A DNA stretch of 64,000 nt from Flagellimonas sediminis (GTDB lineage: Bacteria > Bacteroidota > Bacteroidia > Flavobacteriales > Flavobacteriaceae), in contig NZ_JAAAMI010000004.1 of the NCBI RefSeq assembly GCF_010500845.1, forward strand, positions 310,001-374,000, given 5' to 3'. Position numbers and translations under genes: made by a program. Every line of letters starts with the position of its first letter. Within the stretch, counting starts at the first letter, position 1. Below are positions 44,461 to 53,432 of the stretch, one piece after another. The notes beneath the pieces are model-generated. The model had not been told where the DNA came from and did not search any database. It was given only the letters and a program-made list of their open reading frames with translations.

Positions 44461-47400
44461 TTATCGTTGGTTACTTTCCTGCTTTTCCCTTAATTTGAAT
44501 AGCTTGGGGCGAGAATTATTAATTCCTACCAAAAGCAATTTATGGCCATCTTTGTTCTTGAGGAGGTTTAAATGCTTCACCTCCCCTTTTAGGAAGAATC
44601 CCGATACCTCCGAATTGACAGCAGTAAAAGACCCATCCTTTTCTCCAACCAATACCAGACCATAATTGGAATCCAAACGCCCAAACTGAGGTTTAAGGTC
44701 TATATCGTTTCCAGCCATGATCAAATCCATGAATCCATCAGAGTTCAGGTCTATGGCCTCTACGGCATGGATGCTTGACAATTGGGCTTGCATGGGCAAC
44801 TCTTGAACCTCAAACTCATTGTTACCCAGATTGTGTACCACCACACTTTTGAAAGTATTGATTTCCTTTATGGTACTTTTCTGCAGCACATCAATGGGAA
44901 AAAGTTCCATCATCGACTTGGTTGCATAGTCTGAAAAGGTTGGGCTATTTTTGCCCAATTGCGGAATCTGCCTTAAAAGTTCGATTCGGAGATGTATGGG
45001 CTTCATTTTTCCTTGTACCTGGCGTGCAAATATTTGCTCAACTGTACCGTTATCATCAAAATCGTTCACATACATCCTGACAGGCTCATTTTCAAACACA
45101 TTAAAAAAGGAATTGGAGCCTCGGTTTCCGAGTATCATGTCGTTTCTACCATCATTGTTGAGGTCCGCAATCTTTATGGTGTTCCATGCTCCTTTATATC
45201 CTTCAAGACCGGTATTTTGTGCAGCAAAACCATCAGAAAACTTCTTGAATATCATTGGGGCCATCCAATCCCCTACTAACAACAGCTCTTTTTGGCCGTC
45301 ATTGTCCATGTCAGCCCATTGCGCATCTGTTATCATACCAATTTCCATAATTCCTGGCATCAATGTCTGTGTCACATTAGAATACCCTCCTTTTCCATTA
45401 TTCTCGAATAGGTAGTGTTCCGGATTTTTCCCATAGACTCCAACAACACTTCGACTGCCTATGAAAAGGTCAATGTCCCCATCCCCATCAAAATCATTTG
45501 GGGCAATAATGGAGGTATTGGTAGTGGTGGGCAGGGAGCCTTTAGTATTCTCAACAAACTTTCCTTTTCCAGTATTGATATAAATCCGTGTTGCATAACT
45601 TTCCGTGGGTTGAAATATGTTATTTCCACCAGAGGAAACGATAAGATCGGGCATATTGTCCCCGTTGGTATCGGCAAAGACAGCTGAAGTATCCTCATAA
45701 CCTTTGTCCTTTTCAAATATGCCATTGTCAATTTTAAGGAAAGAACCTGTATTCTCTTGCAGATAGATAGTACCTGCTTGTTCCTTTGCCCCTCCCAGAT
45801 ACAGGTCGTCCAGCCCATCGTTGTTGATATCCCCGACGGCAATGGCAGGGCCCTCCTTTGACAACATCCTGCTTATGGTGCCCTCGATATTATAATCGTT
45901 GTATCTATCCTCAATATGACCGGAAATCCCATGCGCCAACTCCATCATGTATTGCTCAGCCACTTTGGGGATCACCATTCTTTTCTTGTTGGAATCCGAT
46001 TGCTCAATGGTGAGTGTTTGGTTGGCTGTTATTCCCGAAAGCAATGAACTGGATTTATCCGGCCATAGTACCCTAATGGAATCGATTGCCTGCGTGGCCC
46101 CGAGACCGAACAAGAGCTCATAATCCACCGAAGATTGAAATCCCCTGCTGGGAATCAACTCCTGATAGAAGCTCTGGTTTCCCGAATATATCGTGACCTT
46201 ACTGCCCACAGCAAATTTGTTTTTCCCCTCTCCCTGTAATTTTACTTTGATGAAATTGTTTTCTGTTTTACTGGAGGTGTTGTTCCGAAAAACGGAAATT
46301 TCCTGGTTTACATTATTTATTACAAGGTCCAGGTCCCCATCATTGTCCAAATCCCCATACGCAGCACCATTGGAAAATCCTGGTTTACCTAGCCCCCATT
46401 CTTTGGCCCGATCGGTGAAGGTAAGATCATGGTTGTTTTGAAAGGCAAAGTTTGATATGGGTACGGAGGGTATCTTTTCCATGAACTTGATGGTCTGTTC
46501 ATTGGTATAGATCCCTGTTCTGCTTGCCGATTCATTGGCAAAGTAATTGATGAAATCGTTATTGGTGATATCCTTATAGATACCATTGCAAACCAAAATA
46601 TCCTTATAGCCGTCATTATCCATATCTAGGATAAGGGCGCCCCAACTCCAATCCGTTTCGGCCACCCCTGAATAATATGCGGTCTCGGAAAAACTGCCAT
46701 CCCCGTTATTGATCTGCATGGTATTTTGCATAAACTGATTATAAAAATCACGCTCCTGCATTTTTTTATGAAGGTCAAAAGTTTCAAAGCCTCCATTGTT
46801 CTTGAGCCTTTCGTCGTCCCCAGGCCTCATATCCGTTACAAAAATATCAGGGAAATGATCGTTGTTGAGGTCAGCCATGTCGGCACCCATGGATGAAAGA
46901 CTGGAATGTTGTATATAATTTTTGCTTTCTTCCCTGAATGTGCCATCCCCTTGGTTTATATATAGATAATCCCGTTCGAAGAAATCGTTGGAAATGTATA
47001 TATCCGGAAGATCATCGTTGTTCACGTCCCCAATGGTGACCCCCAATCCAAAACCGATCAAGCTACCGTATATCCCACTTTGTTCACTGACGTCCGTAAA
47101 ATGTCCATTATCGTTCCTCAAGAGTTTGTCCCCCCCTGCCTTAAAAACTTCGGGCACCCTCCAATCCTCACTTCTCAACTCCCTCAGGTTTGAAAAGCCC
47201 AAACTTGTGGGCAATATAAAACTGTTGTTCAGGATATACACATCCAGATCGCCGTCCCCATCATAATCAAAAAATGCCGCATGTGTGGTAAAGCCTTCCT
47301 CGTCCAGGTTATATTTCGACGCCATTTCCGTAAAAGTGAGATCTCCATTATTGATGAAAAGCTCATTTTTTTTGTTGGTAATGCCTGCGTTGCATACATA

Positions 47401-47808
47401 GATATCAAGTAATCCGTCTGCGTTCACATCCACCATGGTGACTCCTGTAGACCACATTTTGGTGCCTGACACCCCTGCGGTCTCAGTGATATCCTGAAAA
47501 ACGAAATCCCCTTTGTTCAAATAGAGCCTGTTCCCACCTTGATTTTTAATCAGATAAATATCCGGTAAACCATCATTGTTGATATCTCCAATCCCTACGC
47601 CTCCGCCATTGTAAAAATTGCGATAGGTCAGAATATTGAAATCGGTTCCTATGTGCACATCGTTCACAAATTTTATGCCTGTGGATGCAGGGTCCAACTG
47701 GGTAAACATCGCATCCTCCGCCATTGTCCGGGTACAGGAACCAATTCCAATTGTAAGGGCGACCCCCATGATCAAGCAAACGGAAAGCGCTTTAAATTTC
47801 AGTCCCAT
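44461..47808 (-). CDS. VCBS/FG-GAP repeat lipoprotein with ASPIC/UnbV domains
   Basis: A 1115-residue lipoprotein (lipobox GIGSC near residue 24). It contains many calcium-binding FG-GAP/VCBS repeats of the DINNDGLPDIYL type in two blocks (about 40-480 and 640-1090) separated by an ASPIC/UnbV domain near 530-600 (GRGFQSSVDYELLFGLG, DSIRVLWPDKSS). Such proteins form beta propellers and commonly accompany SusC/SusD pairs in Flavobacteria, probably as surface binding proteins. It follows susD after 186 bp that contain a long hairpin. Confidence 0.9.
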   Translation of the reverse strand: MGLKFKALSVCLIMGVALTIGIGSCTRTMAEDAMFTQLDPASTGIKFVNDVHIGTDFNILTYRNFYNGGGVGIGDINNDGLPDIYLIKNQGGNRLYLNKGDFVFQDITETAGVSGTKMWSTGVTMVDVNADGLLDIYVCNAGITNKKNELFINNGDLTFTEMASKYNLDEEGFTTHAAFFDYDGDGDLDVYILNNSFILPTSLGFSNLRELRSEDWRVPEVFKAGGDKLLRNDNGHFTDVSEQSGIYGSLIGFGLGVTIGDVNNDDLPDIYISNDFFERDYLYINQGDGTFREESKNYIQHSSLSSMGADMADLNNDHFPDIFVTDMRPGDDERLKNNGGFETFDLHKKMQERDFYNQFMQNTMQINNGDGSFSETAYYSGVAETDWSWGALILDMDNDGYKDILVCNGIYKDITNNDFINYFANESASRTGIYTNEQTIKFMEKIPSVPISNFAFQNNHDLTFTDRAKEWGLGKPGFSNGAAYGDLDNDGDLDLVINNVNQEISVFRNNTSSKTENNFIKVKLQGEGKNKFAVGSKVTIYSGNQSFYQELIPSRGFQSSVDYELLFGLGATQAIDSIRVLWPDKSSSLLSGITANQTLTIEQSDSNKKRMVIPKVAEQYMMELAHGISGHIEDRYNDYNIEGTISRMLSKEGPAIAVGDINNDGLDDLYLGGAKEQAGTIYLQENTGSFLKIDNGIFEKDKGYEDTSAVFADTNGDNMPDLIVSSGGNNIFQPTESYATRIYINTGKGKFVENTKGSLPTTTNTSIIAPNDFDGDGDIDLFIGSRSVVGVYGKNPEHYLFENNGKGGYSNVTQTLMPGIMEIGMITDAQWADMDNDGQKELLLVGDWMAPMIFKKFSDGFAAQNTGLEGYKGAWNTIKIADLNNDGRNDMILGNRGSNSFFNVFENEPVRMYVNDFDDNGTVEQIFARQVQGKMKPIHLRIELLRQIPQLGKNSPTFSDYATKSMMELFPIDVLQKSTIKEINTFKSVVVHNLGNNEFEVQELPMQAQLSSIHAVEAIDLNSDGFMDLIMAGNDIDLKPQFGRLDSNYGLVLVGEKDGSFTAVNSEVSGFFLKGEVKHLNLLKNKDGHKLLLVGINNSRPKLFKLREKQESNQR

Positions 47809-47905
47809 TTAATAAAAATCTTATTACATATTCAATCTTATGAGCGGTGCCATCTAGACATTTTTACAAAATGCCTCTTTTATATATGCCGTTTGTAAAA
47901 AGCAA

Positions 47906-47954
47906 GATTGCAAATCCGTCTACGCGGAGAATCATGTAGATCGAATCTGCAATC
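47906..47954. terminator. imperfect hairpin between susD and the VCBS gene
   Basis: GATTGCA pairs with TGCAATC and TCTAC with GTAGA, giving an interrupted stem of about 12 bp with an apical loop. On the minus strand it is followed by CTTGCTTTTTACA. It may be a partial terminator or mRNA stabiliser that lowers downstream expression relative to susC/susD. Confidence 0.45.
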
Positions 47955-47994
47955 AGCAAATTAACTAAAACTAACTCAACCTAATTCTTTCATA

Positions 47995-49836
47995 TTAATC
48001 ATATCCGGGATTTTGCTCGATTCCACCCTTGGACCTATTAATTTCCGCCCGTGGAATAGGCAATAAATAATAGTAATCCCCTGGCCATGCCGCCCTTTGT
48101 GTGTTAACAGGACCATACCCAAAGAAAAACTTTCCTCCATCGGACCAGTCCCTGGTAACGGTATCCAATCCATTTACTGGATTACTATCAATGTTTCCGG
48201 GTCCTGCTTTCCAGCGCAACAGATCAAAAAATCTTTGGTCCTCCAAAGCCAGTTCCACGGCTCTTTCCTTTCTATAAACTTCTACCAGTTCATCGCCGGT
48301 GGCCGTCACGGGAGGCATATTCACCGAAGGTCTGCTCCTGACCATATTGATATATTCCCTAGCAAGATCTTCATTGCCCAGTGCAATCTGTATCTCTGCA
48401 TAGTTCAGGTAAAGTTCCGCCAACCTAATCCATGGTGTAACATTGTTGTAATCGTAGTCCGTGGATGCCCTTGGTCCCTCAAAATCCAATAGCTTACGGA
48501 AGGTATATCCCGTTTGCACATTCCAGTGAAAAGGGGTGAGACCACGGTCGAAATAGGTTTCCGAGTCCCTTCCGAAATCAAACAATTGCTGCCCATTGAT
48601 CGGGTCTACCTTAGTCGGGTTTTCATCAGGGATATCCGGATTGGCATCTTCCCAATATTCATAAGTTCTTATCGTAGACTTGGCACCGTCGTTTATATTT
48701 ACCGGGTCGGTCCCTGGGTACAATACCGTTTCATAAAATCTCGGGTCACGATCCACGAAGGGGTTTTGAGGATCGTACCCTGCCTCTGGGTTCACGGTAA
48801 AATCTTCGTCCAAATAAGGGTATTCACCATTGATCATCTGGAACATGTTCACCAATCTTTGGGTGGGCATCACTTTTTGCTGTGCATCGAACCCGCTTGG
48901 CCAAAAATCATAGTTATACCCCCAGGCCAGACCAAAAGCTTGTGATTCGGTTCCATTAGGTCCTGTATATTCCCTACCAAATATTACTTCTTCGGTCTTA
49001 ATGGGCTCCTTAAAGACCTGTATAAAGTCTGGGTGCAAACTATAGCCTTCCGCAAAAACAGCCTCGTGGGCGGCTTCGGCAGCCTGCCATTTGGCCAAAT
49101 CATTGGCAGGATTGTTCAAGGGACTGGCCATATACAACAACATTCGCGCTTTCAGGGCCAAGGCAGCCCCTTTACTGGCTCTTCCGGTTTCCATGTTCTC
49201 CCCATCCAAAAGAGCGGCCGCCTTATCCAGTTCGGACACTACAAACTGAGCCACTTCCTCATATGAATTTCGTGATACCGGAGTGTCATTTGCTTGGTCC
49301 AATGGAACGGAATTGGTTAAAAGGGGAACACCTCCAAAATGACGCAACAATTCAAAGTAAATATAAGCTCTTTGAAAAGTGGATTCTCCAGTAAGTACTC
49401 TAAGCCTATCCGGGTCTATCTCCGTACTTCCTTCTGTCTTTTCAAAAAATATATTGATCCGATTAATAAAATTGTACGAGTTGGCATAAAGGCCCATTGT
49501 AAAATTATCGACCAAGTCCGCAGTCATGTTCCCATCTCTATAGGCAATTGCCCCACCAGCGTTCTCCACTTGAGTATCCTGAAAGATACCGATATCCGTA
49601 ACTCCCTCATATCCACCGGCATCGGGTTCGTAATGAGGTCGTATGCCCCTGTAATTCCCATTTACATAGTTGGTCAGATACGTTTCGTCCACGAAAACCG
49701 CTTCCTCACTGATCCTATCCAGTGGGGTCAAGTTTAAAACATCGTCACTACAAGAATTTAATGTTACGATCATCATTAAACCTGACATGATGGTCTTTAA
49801 TAACCTTTTTAAGGTATTAACTCTACTGTCTTTCAT
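47995..49836 (-). CDS. susD: SusD/RagB family nutrient-binding lipoprotein
   Basis: A 613-residue surface lipoprotein. The signal peptide ends in LNSC and is followed by SDDV, which resembles the acidic lipoprotein export signal of Flavobacteria. The TPR-rich SusD fold is recognisable: EAVFVDETYLTNYVNGNYRGI, TFQRAYIYFELLRHFGGVPLL, ALALKARMLLYMASPL, and the C-terminal WIRLAELYLNYAEIQIALG and ERAVELALEDQRFFDLLRW. It forms the lid over the SusC transporter encoded 10 bp upstream. The ATG at 49836 is preferred over an earlier one that overlaps susC. Confidence 0.95.
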   Translation of the reverse strand: MKDSRVNTLKRLLKTIMSGLMMIVTLNSCSDDVLNLTPLDRISEEAVFVDETYLTNYVNGNYRGIRPHYEPDAGGYEGVTDIGIFQDTQVENAGGAIAYRDGNMTADLVDNFTMGLYANSYNFINRINIFFEKTEGSTEIDPDRLRVLTGESTFQRAYIYFELLRHFGGVPLLTNSVPLDQANDTPVSRNSYEEVAQFVVSELDKAAALLDGENMETGRASKGAALALKARMLLYMASPLNNPANDLAKWQAAEAAHEAVFAEGYSLHPDFIQVFKEPIKTEEVIFGREYTGPNGTESQAFGLAWGYNYDFWPSGFDAQQKVMPTQRLVNMFQMINGEYPYLDEDFTVNPEAGYDPQNPFVDRDPRFYETVLYPGTDPVNINDGAKSTIRTYEYWEDANPDIPDENPTKVDPINGQQLFDFGRDSETYFDRGLTPFHWNVQTGYTFRKLLDFEGPRASTDYDYNNVTPWIRLAELYLNYAEIQIALGNEDLAREYINMVRSRPSVNMPPVTATGDELVEVYRKERAVELALEDQRFFDLLRWKAGPGNIDSNPVNGLDTVTRDWSDGGKFFFGYGPVNTQRAAWPGDYYYLLPIPRAEINRSKGGIEQNPGYD

Positions 49837-49846
49837 AATAAAATTT

Positions 49847-52800
49847 TTAAAAAGTGACATTAAACCCCAAACTAATTGTACTCAGCTGTGGGAAACCAGC
49901 TCCGTTGGTGGATCTGAATTCCGGGTCTCCCAAATCAAATTCCGACATGGCATCATAAATGGTCAGAATGTTGGTAGCACTGACATAAATTCTAAAACTT
50001 TGAATTGAATTGCGCAACGAACCATAGATCTTATCAGGAAGGGTGAAACCCAATTGCATCTGTTTAATACGAAGGAAGGAAGCATCCCTGTACCAAAAAT
50101 CAGCCTCAAAAGGGTTACTATCCAAAGTACCGTTCCTCAAGACCCTAGGCAAGACAGCATCCGTATTATCCAACGTATAGCTATTGTCGGCCGCGTAAGC
50201 TAGTCCGTTGCCAGAGGCTCCGGAATTGAAGGTATTGGTAAAAGGTTTCATCACCTCTGCCTGACCTTGCAACAACATGCTAAAATCAAGTCCCTTGAAC
50301 CCGGCAGTTACATTGAATCCATATTGCAAGCCGGGATAGCTTTTACTATCGAAGGCATAACGGTCATCAGAGTTTATGGTGCCATCACCATTTAAATCCT
50401 CAAAAATCAAATTACCAAGACCCGCACCTGCATAGTTGACATTGTTATCCAAATCGGCCTGGGTTCTATATATTCCCTTAGTTTTATAGACCAGTATGGA
50501 GGTAGCCGGCCTACCTTCCAAATTTTGGAATTCCGAACCTTCTGGCGGTGGAACCTGATCTCTGAACACTAGTTCATTTTTGGCATAGGTCGCATTTAAA
50601 GTAAGACCTAGGTTAAAATCCTTGGTGTTCGCAAACTTAAATGCCAATTGCCCATCAATACCTTGGTTCTTGAATTCACCAATATTCTCACTAGGTGGTA
50701 TAATACCAAAGGTGCTCGGGATCGAGGAATTCCTCGCGGCCAGAATATCAGTTGTTCGCTGTCTGAAATAATCAAGTACAAAGGAAAACTTCCCGTTGAA
50801 CATGGTACCTTCCAATCCGATATCAAGATTTTCTGTCTTTTCCCATGTAATGGCAGGATTCGCCGCTACGCCCGGTACCAGTACTGTTACATCTTCACCT
50901 CCAATTACGTACCCACCAACATTTCCTGGCAACGCGGCCGGGAAACCGAAGGATTGAAGAAATTGGAATTGGCTTACACGGTCATTCCCTAGTATACCCC
51001 AGGAAGCTCTTAACTTCAAGTCGGTAAAAAGGTTTTCAGGCATAAAGGATTCCTCTGAAATACGCCAACCAATGGATGCGCCTGGGAAAAAACCAAACCT
51101 ATTCTCCTTGGGAAAGGTATCGGATCCATCATATCTAAAGTTAAATTGAAAGAGATATTTGGATTTATAACCATAGGACAACCTACCAAAGTAGTTTTGT
51201 CTTGCCGTTTCGGAGGCAGAACCATCGGTAAGCCAATTGGACCTATCAGGGCTTCCGGCAAAAAGTTCATCAAGCTGAAAGGAGTCATACCCCAATCGCC
51301 CAGCCAAGAAATTGTTCCTTTTAGTTTCACTTTGTTCGTATGCCACAAAGGCCTTGATGTCATGGTCCTCCCCCAGTCTTCTTTCATATTCGATTCGCGC
51401 ATTGAGGGTTAATTGATTGCTTTGGCTAAACGTTTGGGTCAGTCCAACCGGTTCCACTTCCCGTGACTGCCTCTCTACCGCATTGCCCTCTGAATCCAAT
51501 TCCCAATACGTCCATGTTGTATTGAAACTCTTGTTATAATTATACCACTGGTCATAGGCTGCAAAACCTTTTACGGAGAGCCCTTCAACGACCCAAGGGG
51601 TCTTCCAATCAAAGGACAAGGTACTATTGACAACATCACTTGTATACCTATTATATCCTGGACCTGTTACTCGGGCCGCGGGATTGAGCTGCGAAAAACC
51701 TTCCCCTGGTTGTTTGGTGTTTCCGTCGATAAAAGGGGGCAAAAGTGGACTGGTTGACCCCAAGGCTCCTCCTATAGCACCATCCGCTCCACCGCCTTGA
51801 GCCGTTTGCGTATATTTTCTCCTAGCATGAAGGTCTAATTTAAGGTCCAAGTTTTCACTGATGTTCATATCGATATTGGATCGAACATTGTACTGTTTCA
51901 AAGCAGTCTTGTCATCCCCGATCAGAAGTCCTCCTTGCTTGGCATGCCCGATTGAACCGAAGTATTTCACTCTTTCCGAGCCCCCACGAACATTCAACGA
52001 ATGACGCTGTTGCTCCAATACTTGCCCTCCAATGAGTTCATCCCACCAATCAGAGGATACTCTTTCCCCTGCTAAAAAAAGGTTTATTTGGGCATCGGAA
52101 AAGGTTGGTGACCTACCATCCAATTCATCCGCTGAATTAATGATTCCCATGTACTGAAGTGCATTGGCCGTATTGGGCTTGGATATGGGACGTGAAAACC
52201 CATGGTCAAAATTATAAGAGAATTCCGGATCTCCCACCTTTCCCCTTTTTGTTGTCACCAAAATAACCCCACCAGCAGATTGAGCTCCATATATGGCCGC
52301 CGATGCATCTTTAAGCACGGTTAAACTCTCAATGTCGTTAGGATCGATCCTATTGAGATTATCAGGATCCCTATTGGCCACCCCATCAATAACATAAAGT
52401 ACGGGGGCACTGCCAAAACTACTGGATCCCCGAACCCTCAGATCTGCATCATCAAATCCTGGAGCAGCCGATCCTTGTACAGCAAAGACACCAGGAATTT
52501 GGCCCGCAATGGAATTTGACACGGAAATGGCCGGAGTCTGTTTTAACACAACGCCCTCCACTTGGCTGACCGCATTGGTGACCTCTGCCCTTTTTTGGGT
52601 TCCATATCCAATTACTACAACCTCGTCCAAGTTACTGGCGTCCACCGCCATTTGAACATCTATATTAGTGGATGAACCAACGGTAATTTCCTTCTTTAAA
52701 AATCCTATATAGGAAAAAACCAATGTGCTACCAGGATTAACGGTAATGGTATAATTACCGTCAAAATCGGTGGATACTCCATTGGTGGTCCCTTTTTCCA

Positions 52801-53032
52801 GAACACTTGTGCCGGGTAGGGCAATCCCATTTTCATCAACGACCTTACCCGAAACCGTCATTTGGTCAAGGGAAGGATCGAGGATTAGTGGATTTACATG
52901 AATAATCTCACTTATTCCAATTACCCCATGGGCATGCGTCCATGGAGCATTACCTAGAAATAGCATAAGCAAAATAGCGCGCGAAAAACCAATGGCCCTT
53001 GGCCATTTGCCCAATATTTCATTACATTTCAT
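49847..53032 (-). CDS. susC: SusC/RagA family TonB-linked outer-membrane transporter
   Basis: A 1061-residue TonB-dependent importer. Signal sequence to about residue 35, a carboxypeptidase-D-like domain at about 58-140 (VSGKVVDENGIALPGTSVLEKGT), TonB box region (DEVVVIGYGTQKR), SusC plug signature (RIDPNDIESLTVLKDASAAIYGAQSAGGVILVTTK, about 225-260) and a barrel ending LSTISLGFNVTF. With SusD it imports oligosaccharides. It has a leader of about 270 nt if transcription starts near 53305, containing the candidate GntR operator at the start and a candidate antisense RNA near the start codon. Confidence 0.95.
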   Translation of the reverse strand: MKCNEILGKWPRAIGFSRAILLMLFLGNAPWTHAHGVIGISEIIHVNPLILDPSLDQMTVSGKVVDENGIALPGTSVLEKGTTNGVSTDFDGNYTITVNPGSTLVFSYIGFLKKEITVGSSTNIDVQMAVDASNLDEVVVIGYGTQKRAEVTNAVSQVEGVVLKQTPAISVSNSIAGQIPGVFAVQGSAAPGFDDADLRVRGSSSFGSAPVLYVIDGVANRDPDNLNRIDPNDIESLTVLKDASAAIYGAQSAGGVILVTTKRGKVGDPEFSYNFDHGFSRPISKPNTANALQYMGIINSADELDGRSPTFSDAQINLFLAGERVSSDWWDELIGGQVLEQQRHSLNVRGGSERVKYFGSIGHAKQGGLLIGDDKTALKQYNVRSNIDMNISENLDLKLDLHARRKYTQTAQGGGADGAIGGALGSTSPLLPPFIDGNTKQPGEGFSQLNPAARVTGPGYNRYTSDVVNSTLSFDWKTPWVVEGLSVKGFAAYDQWYNYNKSFNTTWTYWELDSEGNAVERQSREVEPVGLTQTFSQSNQLTLNARIEYERRLGEDHDIKAFVAYEQSETKRNNFLAGRLGYDSFQLDELFAGSPDRSNWLTDGSASETARQNYFGRLSYGYKSKYLFQFNFRYDGSDTFPKENRFGFFPGASIGWRISEESFMPENLFTDLKLRASWGILGNDRVSQFQFLQSFGFPAALPGNVGGYVIGGEDVTVLVPGVAANPAITWEKTENLDIGLEGTMFNGKFSFVLDYFRQRTTDILAARNSSIPSTFGIIPPSENIGEFKNQGIDGQLAFKFANTKDFNLGLTLNATYAKNELVFRDQVPPPEGSEFQNLEGRPATSILVYKTKGIYRTQADLDNNVNYAGAGLGNLIFEDLNGDGTINSDDRYAFDSKSYPGLQYGFNVTAGFKGLDFSMLLQGQAEVMKPFTNTFNSGASGNGLAYAADNSYTLDNTDAVLPRVLRNGTLDSNPFEADFWYRDASFLRIKQMQLGFTLPDKIYGSLRNSIQSFRIYVSATNILTIYDAMSEFDLGDPEFRSTNGAGFPQLSTISLGFNVTF

Positions 53033-53039
53033 ATATTTG
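53006..53039 (+). promoter_or_regulatory. plus-strand promoter inside the susC 5' end
   Basis: TTTG at 53006-53009 and TATATTTG at 53032-53039, 22 bp apart, match the -33/-7 elements of Bacteroidota promoters and point away from susC. Expected start of transcription is about 53046. Confidence 0.5.
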
Positions 53040-53045
53040 TCGGTT

Positions 53046-53123
53046 GATTATTTATTCTTTAATAATTAAAGAGTTTCCTAAACTTTTGCCGCCAATCTTT
53101 CTTCAGGAGATTGGCTTTTTTTT
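53046..53123 (+). ncRNA. candidate PUL-associated antisense small RNA (~78 nt)
   Basis: The unit runs from the start predicted by the plus-strand promoter at 53006-53039 to a strong terminator: stem GCCAATCT/AGATTGGC (53091-53098 and 53108-53115) then eight T. It contains no open frame. It is complementary to the susC leader, starting 14 nt from the susC ATG. Short antisense RNAs near susC starts (DonS type) are known in Bacteroides fragilis; placing this one in that class is inference from position and size. Confidence 0.5.
53091..53123 (+). terminator. rho-independent terminator in the susC leader, plus orientation
   Basis: 8-bp perfect stem GCCAATCT/AGATTGGC, 9-nt loop, then TTTTTTTT on the + strand. 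No plus-strand protein gene precedes it, so it must serve an untranslated RNA. Confidence 0.75.
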
Positions 53124-53296
53124 ATTCAGATTTCACCATTCTTTTTCTCGGCAATAAAGGTGGACGACCACTCTAAGTCGGCTAACGATCATGAACAATA
53201 AATACTAGTTTCATTGTCCTGACCCCATCACCTAACTAAAAGCATCCAAACCTTTATTGAAGTATTTCCTGGGATTTCAAAATATTTAATGTTCTT

Positions 53297-53308
53297 ATGT
53301 ATATACAT
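53297..53308. promoter_or_regulatory. GntR operator candidate, site 3
   Basis: ATGTATATACAT, a perfect 12-bp palindrome containing GTATATAC (GTnTAnAC). It would cover the predicted susC transcription start, 3 bp downstream of the -7 box, a position suited to repression. Confidence 0.7.
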
Positions 53309-53311
53309 TAT

Positions 53312-53319
53312 CAAATATA
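53312..53319 (-). promoter_or_regulatory. candidate -7 box of susC
   Basis: Minus strand reads TATATTTG, an exact TAnnTTTG. Predicted start near 53305 gives a leader of about 270 nt. No good -33 TTG is seen at the usual distance, as often for regulated promoters. Confidence 0.5.
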
Positions 53320-53432
53320 ATAAAATTTATTACTTAAAATAATTTTTACATATTTTTTGTCAATAAAAAATACTATTCTGGCATTCTCCTTTTAAATTTG
53401 TGATTTTCTTTCCCTCGCAGCCCAAGCCCAAT

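Larger units (their letters stand above)
53033..53432. other. susC upstream regulatory region
   Basis: 400 bp without a protein gene. From the susC side outward: plus-strand promoter and terminator (antisense RNA unit), about 170 bp of plain sequence, the ATGTATATACAT palindrome, the minus-strand TATATTTG box, and an AT-rich tract to the end of the NHL-protein gene. Confidence 0.7.
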
